Positions 1 through 4,311 of a stretch of 5,744 nt of DNA are shown in pieces. This DNA comes from an uncultured Clostridia bacterium (GTDB taxonomy: Bacteria; Bacillota; Clostridia; Christensenellales; CAG-138). Location: positions 1 through 5,744 of the forward strand of contig CAMHDC010000097.1 of NCBI GenBank assembly GCA_946183765.1, written 5' to 3'. The stretch's first letter is position 1, and the number at the start of each line of letters is the position of its first letter. A program made the position numbers and the translations under genes. The notes under the pieces are model-generated. The model did not search any database. It worked only from the letters and a program-made list of their open reading frames with translations, and was not told where the DNA came from.

Positions 1-433
1 CGCCAAGGTCCTGCTGGACTTCAAGGAGCCCCGCGTAGCTATGCTGAGCTTCTCCACCAGAGGCTCCGCCAAGCACGAGAACGTGGATAAGGTCGCCGCC
101 GCCACCGCCAAGGTGAAGGAGCTGAACCCCGACCTCTGCGTGGACGGCGAGATGCAGGCCGACGCCGCGCTGGTGGCCAAGGTGGGCAACCTCAAGTGCC
201 CCGGCAGCCCCGTGGCCGGCAAGGCGAACATCCTGATCTTCCCCGATCTGCAGTCCGGCAACATCGGCTATAAGCTGGTCCAGCGGCTGGGCGGCGCCGA
301 GGCCATCGGCCCCGTGAGCCAGGGCTTTGCGGCTCCCATCAACGATCTGAGCCGCGGCTGCTCCATCGAGGACATCGTGTCCCTGGTGGCTATCACCGCC
401 GTTCAGGCCCAGGGCATGAAGGCAGAGGCATAA
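1..433 (+). CDS. pta: Phosphate acetyltransferase, C-terminal part (5' end outside window)
   Basis: This is the last 143 codons of phosphate acetyltransferase (EC 2.3.1.8), a cytoplasmic enzyme that converts acetyl-CoA and phosphate to acetyl phosphate and CoA. The frame is already open at base 2, so the gene begins upstream. Family motifs seen in order: LSFSTRGSAKHENV (about 44-85), DGEMQADAAL, PGSPVAGKANILIFPDLQ, NIGYKLVQRL and the C-terminal NDLSRGCSIEDIV (341-379). The Ser-Arg pair at 350-355 and the Asp at 371-373 match residues known to be catalytic in the Methanosarcina thermophila enzyme (S309, R310, D316). The protein ends VQAQGMKAEA, a short tail after the usual VQAQ end. The stop lies 13 nt before ackA, so the two are almost certainly cotranscribed and act consecutively. 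Codons are strongly biased (AAG for Lys, C-ending elsewhere), as expected of a highly expressed gene. Any N-terminal regulatory domain cannot be judged. Confidence 0.96.
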   Translation, partial: AKVLLDFKEPRVAMLSFSTRGSAKHENVDKVAAATAKVKELNPDLCVDGEMQADAALVAKVGNLKCPGSPVAGKANILIFPDLQSGNIGYKLVQRLGGAEAIGPVSQGFAAPINDLSRGCSIEDIVSLVAITAVQAQGMKAEA

Positions 434-446
434 TCAAGGAGGCAAC

Positions 447-1643
447 ATGAAGAATATTCTGGTCATCAACGCCGGCAGTTCCTCCCTCAAGTATCAGCTC
501 ATCGACATCGACACCGAGACCGTCATCGCCAAGGGCCTCTGCGAGCGCATCGGCATCGACGGCAGCATGCTCACCTACAAGCCCTCCAATGGCGACAAGG
601 TGGAGATTCAGAAGGATATGCCCAATCACGAAGTGGCCATCAAGATGGTCCTGGATATCCTGACTGATGCCAAGGTGGGCGTCATCAAGGATATGTCCGA
701 GATCGCCGCTGTCGGTCACCGCATGGTCCATGGCGGGGAGAAGTTCTCCGGCTCCGTCATCATTAACGACGACGTTATCGAAGCCATGAAGGAGTGCATC
801 CCCCTGGGACCTCTGCACAACCCCGCCAACCTGATGGGTATCGCAGGCTGTCAGGCCGCCCTGCCCAACACCCCCATGGTGGGCGTGTTCGACACCGCCT
901 GGGGCCAGGGCATGGAGCCCTCCCACTTCATGTACGCGCTGCCCTACGAGCTCTATAAGCAGTACGGCGTCCGCCGCTACGGCTTCCACGGCACCTCCCA
1001 TAAGTACGTGACGGGACGCGCCCTGAAGCTTCTCGGCAACCCCAACGCCAAAGTCATCACCTGCCATCTGGGCAACGGTTCCTCCATCTCCTGCTCCGTG
1101 GCCGGCAAGTGCGTGGACACCTCCATGGGCCTTACGCCTTTGGAAGGTCTGCCTATGGGCACCCGCTGCGGCAGTATCGACCCCGCCATCATCCCCTATC
1201 TCATGAAGCGGATGAACATCACCGCCGCCGAGATGGACGCCATCATGAACAAGAAGAGCGGCATGCTGGGCATCTCCGGCGTGTCCTCCGACTTCCGTGA
1301 TCTGGGCGCCGCTGCAGCCGAAGGCAACGAGCGGGCGCAACTGGCCCTCGATATGTTCGTATACGCCGTGAAGAAGTACATCGGCGCCTATGCTGCCGCC
1401 ATGGGCGGGGTGGACGCCATCGTGTTCACCGCCGGCGTAGGCGAGAACGACAGGGCTGTCCGCGAAAAGGTCCTCAGCAACATGGAGTTCCTGGGCGTCA
1501 TCCCCGATGTGGAATTTAACAGGAACGGTCCTCGCGGCGAGGAGATCTGCATCAGCAAGCCTGAGAGCAAGGTCAAGGTCTTTGTCATCCCCACGGACGA
1601 GGAGATGGCCATCGCCCGCGACACCGCCGAGCTGGCCTGCTAA
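447..1643 (+). CDS. ackA: Acetate kinase, complete
   Basis: Complete 398-residue acetate kinase (EC 2.7.2.1), the usual length. It transfers the phosphoryl group of acetyl phosphate to ADP, giving acetate and ATP in the cytoplasm, and follows pta in the same operon. The start is set by an AAGGAGG Shine-Dalgarno at 436-442, with a short 4-nt spacer, and by the family N-terminus NILVINAGSSSLKYQLID. Active-site positions known from the Methanosarcina enzyme are present: N8; R92 and V94 in GHRMVHGGEKF; L123 and H124 in PLHNPAN; D149 in VFDTA; F180 and H181 in GFHGTSHKYV; P231 in TPLEGL; R240 in MGTRCGSIDP; the nucleotide-site loop FTAGVGEN (327-334); and the Glu pair at 385-386 near the C-terminus. 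One oddity: the near-invariant FHQT after the catalytic Asp reads WGQG at 152-155. An intrinsic terminator follows the stop by about 20 nt. Confidence 0.98.
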   Translation: MKNILVINAGSSSLKYQLIDIDTETVIAKGLCERIGIDGSMLTYKPSNGDKVEIQKDMPNHEVAIKMVLDILTDAKVGVIKDMSEIAAVGHRMVHGGEKFSGSVIINDDVIEAMKECIPLGPLHNPANLMGIAGCQAALPNTPMVGVFDTAWGQGMEPSHFMYALPYELYKQYGVRRYGFHGTSHKYVTGRALKLLGNPNAKVITCHLGNGSSISCSVAGKCVDTSMGLTPLEGLPMGTRCGSIDPAIIPYLMKRMNITAAEMDAIMNKKSGMLGISGVSSDFRDLGAAAAEGNERAQLALDMFVYAVKKYIGAYAAAMGGVDAIVFTAGVGENDRAVREKVLSNMEFLGVIPDVEFNRNGPRGEEICISKPESKVKVFVIPTDEEMAIARDTAELAC

Positions 1644-1647
1644 ACAT

Positions 1648-1659
1648 TGATAATTATCA
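1648..1659. repeat. Perfect 12-bp AT-rich palindrome after ackA
   Basis: TGATAATTATCA is a perfect inverted repeat with no spacer, starting 4 nt after the ackA stop and ending 4 nt before the terminator stem. It stands out as AT-only apart from its outer G and C in a GC-rich region. It could be an operator for the recJ promoter just downstream, or simply part of the ackA 3' untranslated region. As RNA it would form only a weak stem of about 4 bp. It faintly resembles overlapping half-sites of an iron-repressor (Fur) box, but is shorter than the classical site. Its function is unknown. Confidence 0.45.
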
Positions 1660-1663
1660 GTCT

Positions 1664-1697
1664 AAAGGCTTCTTCCTCTTGCGGAAGGAGCCTTTTT
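1664..1697 (+). terminator. Rho-independent terminator of pta-ackA
   Basis: A stem of 12-13 bp pairs 1664-1676 with 1683-1695. It has one G-U wobble (T1671 with G1688) and a 6-nt loop TCTTGC (1677-1682). A run of five T (1693-1697) overlaps the foot of the stem. It lies 20 nt past the ackA stop, where a terminator for the acetate operon is expected. Its 3' arm contains AAGGAG (1685-1690), which looks like a ribosome binding site but is 23 nt from the recJ ATG. Confidence 0.88.
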
Positions 1698-1707
1698 CCA
1701 GTAGAAT
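1679..1707 (+). promoter_or_regulatory. Candidate sigma-A promoter for recJ, possibly leaderless
   Basis: A -10 box TAGAAT (1702-1707, five of six consensus bases) lies 17 nt from TTGCGG (1679-1684, which matches the -35 consensus only at TTG). Transcription starting 6-8 nt after the -10 box would begin at 1713-1715, that is on the recJ ATG at 1714. The -35 element overlaps the loop and 3' arm of the ackA terminator. The weak -35 keeps this tentative. Support comes from the ideal spacing, the terminator just upstream that demands a new promoter, and the lack of a Shine-Dalgarno before recJ. Confidence 0.42.
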
Positions 1708-1713
1708 GAGCCC

Positions 1714-3720
1714 ATGGAATTCATTTGCAGCGATACAACCCTATACGATCCTCTTCTGGTGGAGCACCTTTCCGACCGGTTCGGCCTATCGCATATTGCC
1801 GTTCGTGCGCTGCTGCGTCGTGGGGTGGATACCCCGGAGAAGATCGACGCCTTTCTGCACCCGGAGCGGCAGCCTCTGCCCGACTGGCGAGAGATGCGGG
1901 GAATGGCCGAGGCGGCGGCGTGTATTCGGCAGGCGATCCGGGACGGCAAGCGCATCTGCATCTACGGGGACTACGACGCAGACGGCGTCAGCGCCTCCGC
2001 TATCCTGTATCGGTGTTTGAAAAAGCAGGGAGCCAGCGTGACCTGCTATATCCCGTCCCGCCACTCGGAGGGGTACGGCCTCAACGAGACCGCCGTCCGG
2101 CAGTTGGCCGAGGCGGGTACAGACGTGCTGATTACCGTGGATAACGGGATATCCGCCATACGGGAAGTCGCTTTGGCCCGGTCCCTCGGCATGACCGTCG
2201 TCGTGACGGATCATCATCGCAGCGGTGACGATCTGCCTGCCGCGAACGCACTGGTATCTGTGTCGGAGGGAGATTTTCGGGAGCGCGTGGGCGATCTTTG
2301 CGGGGCGGGCGTGGCATGGCTCCTGGCCTGTGCTTTGGAGAACGGCGGGGGAGAGGCATATTTGCCCTTCGTAGCCGTTGCCACGGTGGCGGACGTGGTG
2401 TCGTTGATGGGCTGCAACCGGGTGTTGGTCACTCGCGGTCTGCCCCTCGTTCGAGGCCAGACGGGGTTTGCTGCCTTGCTGGAAGCGGCCGACGGGGGGG
2501 ACGGCCCTGTGACGGAAACCACGCTGAGCTATCTGATCGCTCCCCGGCTCAACGCAGCCGGGCGCATGGGGAACGCCGATACGGCGCTTCAGCTGCTCAT
2601 CGAAGACGATCCGAACCGCGCTACGATCCTGGCCAGGGAGCTGAACGAGAACAACCAGGCCCGACGGAACGAGGAGCAGCGCATCCTGACGGAATGTCTT
2701 TCCCGGGAACCCGAGGGCGGCCAGGACAGCTTTCTCATGCTTTCAGGCAGGGACTGGAACGTGGGCGTCATCGGCATCGTGGCGGCACGGCTGGCGGAGA
2801 TGTTCTATAAACCGGTGATCCTGCTTACCGAGGTGGAACCGGGCGTGCTCACCGGTTCGGCCAGAAGCATTCCTGAGATCGATCTGTTTGCCCTTCTGTT
2901 TGAAGCCAGGGAACACTTTATCCGCTTCGGCGGCCATGCGGGGGCAGCGGGCCTGACCTTGCGGGAAGAGGAGATGGAGCCGGTCCGCGCGCTGCTGAAG
3001 GAAGCCTATCATCATCAGCGGCCGTCGGGCCCACCGCAAAAGAGCCTCCGGTTCGAGGAGGCGCTGCCGCTGGATCTATGCACGGTGGAGCTGTGGGAGG
3101 AGCTCAGGACCTTTGCACCCTTCGGCCAGGGAAATCCGGAACCGCAGTTCCTTGTGCGGGGCGACCTCACGGGAGTGTCTTATCTGGGACAGGGCAAAAG
3201 ACACGTGGCCGGTTATCTGCATGACGGGGACCGGCGCCTGCGGCTGGTGGGCTTTTCCCAGGGCGGCGACTATGATCGGTGGCTTTATGCCGGGCGGGCT
3301 GAGGCCGTTTGCAATCTGCAAAAGAACACGTTTCGCGGTCGGTCTGCGTGCGAGCTGATTTGTTTAGGCCTTTCTCCCTGGAAAAGCTTGCAATCGTCCC
3401 AGGAATATACTATAATTGAATCTGCTTTTTTGCAGGCCGTGAAGGATACGGACGAACAAGCGCTGCACCGCTGTGCACGGGCGTTCCTTCGTTTCTTCCC
3501 CTTCCGCCTGTCGGAGGAAGCGCTTCGACCTCTGTATGTGACGCTGATGCAATATGCACGGGAGGGGCGAACGCCGGAAAAAGACGAAGAGCGGGCTGCC
3601 GCCCTCATCTTCAAGGAGCTGGGCTTTCTTGAACCGGTGCGGGATCTCAAGCCCGTCCTAAAAGTAAAGCGCCGCAGCTGTGCGGAAAGCAAGTTATTCA
3701 TGGCGCTGTCCACGAGATAG
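1714..3720 (+). CDS. recJ: Single-stranded-DNA-specific 5'-3' exonuclease RecJ
   Basis: Complete 668-residue RecJ of the DHH phosphoesterase superfamily, which degrades single-stranded DNA 5' to 3' in recombination and mismatch or base-excision repair. Motifs in order: YGDYDADG (84-91), VDNG (142-145), TDHH (165-168), CGAGVAW (196-202), ATVADVV with Asp 227, PRLNAAGRMG (277-286), the DHHA1 part VGVIGIVAARLAE (350-362), GSARSIPEIDLF and GGHAGAAG (406-413). An OB-fold region with FAPFGQGNPEP (467-477) ends near residue 556. The last 110 or so residues are a weakly conserved helical extension, perhaps winged-helix-like, as in other Firmicute RecJ proteins. The segment after TDHH (about 178-195) is divergent, with no Asn-Pro. 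ATG 1714 is chosen because the N-terminus aligns with the family and the next Met is residue 61. No good Shine-Dalgarno precedes it. Codon use is less biased than in ackA, suggesting lower expression. G7 (2494-2500) and T6 (3426-3431) runs do not break the frame. Confidence 0.97.
   Translation: MEFICSDTTLYDPLLVEHLSDRFGLSHIAVRALLRRGVDTPEKIDAFLHPERQPLPDWREMRGMAEAAACIRQAIRDGKRICIYGDYDADGVSASAILYRCLKKQGASVTCYIPSRHSEGYGLNETAVRQLAEAGTDVLITVDNGISAIREVALARSLGMTVVVTDHHRSGDDLPAANALVSVSEGDFRERVGDLCGAGVAWLLACALENGGGEAYLPFVAVATVADVVSLMGCNRVLVTRGLPLVRGQTGFAALLEAADGGDGPVTETTLSYLIAPRLNAAGRMGNADTALQLLIEDDPNRATILARELNENNQARRNEEQRILTECLSREPEGGQDSFLMLSGRDWNVGVIGIVAARLAEMFYKPVILLTEVEPGVLTGSARSIPEIDLFALLFEAREHFIRFGGHAGAAGLTLREEEMEPVRALLKEAYHHQRPSGPPQKSLRFEEALPLDLCTVELWEELRTFAPFGQGNPEPQFLVRGDLTGVSYLGQGKRHVAGYLHDGDRRLRLVGFSQGGDYDRWLYAGRAEAVCNLQKNTFRGRSACELICLGLSPWKSLQSSQEYTIIESAFLQAVKDTDEQALHRCARAFLRFFPFRLSEEALRPLYVTLMQYAREGRTPEKDEERAAALIFKELGFLEPVRDLKPVLKVKRRSCAESKLFMALSTR
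3388..3416 (+). promoter_or_regulatory. Candidate sigma-A promoter inside recJ, for apt-rel
   Basis: A perfect TATAAT (3411-3416) lies exactly 17 nt downstream of TTGCAA (3388-3393, four of six -35 consensus bases). The -10 region forms a small AT-rich island in GC-rich coding sequence. Transcription would begin near 3423, giving a leader of about 320 nt before the apt ATG and allowing apt and rel to be expressed apart from recJ. The site encodes the linker between the RecJ core and its C-terminal extension (residues about 559-568), where the protein tolerates varied sequence. A chance match in coding DNA cannot be excluded. Confidence 0.5.
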
Positions 3721-3741
3721 CGGCCACTAAGGAGGATACAT

Positions 3742-4254
3742 ATGGAACTCAAGGACTACGTACGGTCGATCCCGGACTTCCCTAAGGAAGGCATTCTTTT
3801 CCGTGATATCACACCGCTGCTGGGCAATAAAGAAGCCTTTCAGGAGATGGTGAACCGGATGGCAGATTTCCTGCGGGATAAAAATATCGATCTTATCATC
3901 GCGCCGGAAGCTCGCGGGTTCATTTTCAGCGCCTCCGTGGCTTATGCGCTCAACGTGGGCATGGTGCTGGCCCGCAAGCCCGGGAAACTTCCTTATACCA
4001 CCGTCAGCTATCAGTATGGTCTGGAGTATGGGACGGACGAGCTCCATATGCACATCGATTCCGTCAAGCCCGGCCAGCGGGTGGCCGTGGTAGACGATCT
4101 TCTTGCGACCGGCGGCACGGCCCTCGCCTGTGCCAAGCTCTGCGAGAAAGCCGGCGGCGTCGTGGCGGCCTGCTGCTTCGCTATCGAGCTCACCGACCTG
4201 CCGGGTAGGGAAGCTCTGAAGGATTACGAAGTCGGCACCATTCTCAAGTATTAA
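3742..4254 (+). CDS. apt: Adenine phosphoribosyltransferase
   Basis: Complete 170-residue Apt (EC 2.4.2.7), the usual length. It makes AMP and pyrophosphate from adenine and PRPP, the cytoplasmic salvage route for adenine. Start: TAAGGAGG at 3728-3735, 6 nt before the ATG, is a strong Shine-Dalgarno, and the N-terminus MELKDYVRSIPDFPKEGILFRD is typical. Seen in order: FRDITPLL (20-27), the purine-site region APEARGFIF (54-62), RKPGKLP (78-84), the flexible-loop region LEYGTDELH (94-102), the PRPP-binding motif VAVVDDLLATGGT (114-126) and IELTDLPGRE near the C-terminus. The gene begins 22 nt after the recJ stop, so it is in the same operon, and may also be served by the candidate promoter inside recJ. 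A terminator-like hairpin follows. The recJ-apt-rel order is conserved in Firmicutes (Bacillus subtilis has it), which supports the call. Confidence 0.98.
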   Translation: MELKDYVRSIPDFPKEGILFRDITPLLGNKEAFQEMVNRMADFLRDKNIDLIIAPEARGFIFSASVAYALNVGMVLARKPGKLPYTTVSYQYGLEYGTDELHMHIDSVKPGQRVAVVDDLLATGGTALACAKLCEKAGGVVAACCFAIELTDLPGREALKDYEVGTILKY

Positions 4255-4274
4255 TCAAATAGAAAGCAACAACA

Positions 4275-4303
4275 GGGATCAGCGGCAGCGTTGATCCCCT
4301 TTT
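4275..4303 (+). terminator. Intrinsic terminator or attenuator between apt and rel
   Basis: A 10-bp stem pairs 4275-4284 with 4289-4298, including one G-U wobble (G4282 with T4291) and a GCAG tetraloop (4285-4288). C4299 and four T (4300-4303) follow. The shape is that of a Rho-independent terminator, but the short T run and the rel start only 8 nt beyond suggest partial termination that lowers rel relative to apt. No rival antiterminator pairing was obvious by eye. I see no separate promoter for rel after the hairpin, so rel probably depends on read-through. Confidence 0.65.
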
Positions 4304-4311
4304 CGGCAAAA

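Noticed and set aside
393..1340. Long open frame on the minus strand opposite pta-ackA (315 codons)
   Set aside because: It is rich in Gly, His, Val and Asp with no recognisable domain, as expected when the reverse frame of a GC-biased gene stays open. The + strand frame is an unambiguous acetate kinase.
1679..2020. Possible small gene beginning with TTG inside the ackA terminator
   Set aside because: It overlaps recJ in another frame, its translation is Arg/Ser-rich without motifs, and the RecJ frame is strongly supported.
2494..2500. G7 homopolymer in recJ as a phase-variation site
   Set aside because: The run is short, sits in a GC-rich Gly-coding stretch, the frame is intact, and recJ is not a typical phase-variable gene.
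3308..3395. TTTGCA-ATC-TGCAAA inverted repeat (3308-3322) and a second TTGCAATC copy at 3388-3395
   Set aside because: The second copy overlaps the -35 box of the internal promoter, which suggested an operator pair. However, both are short matches within coding sequence 79 nt apart and are plausible by chance.
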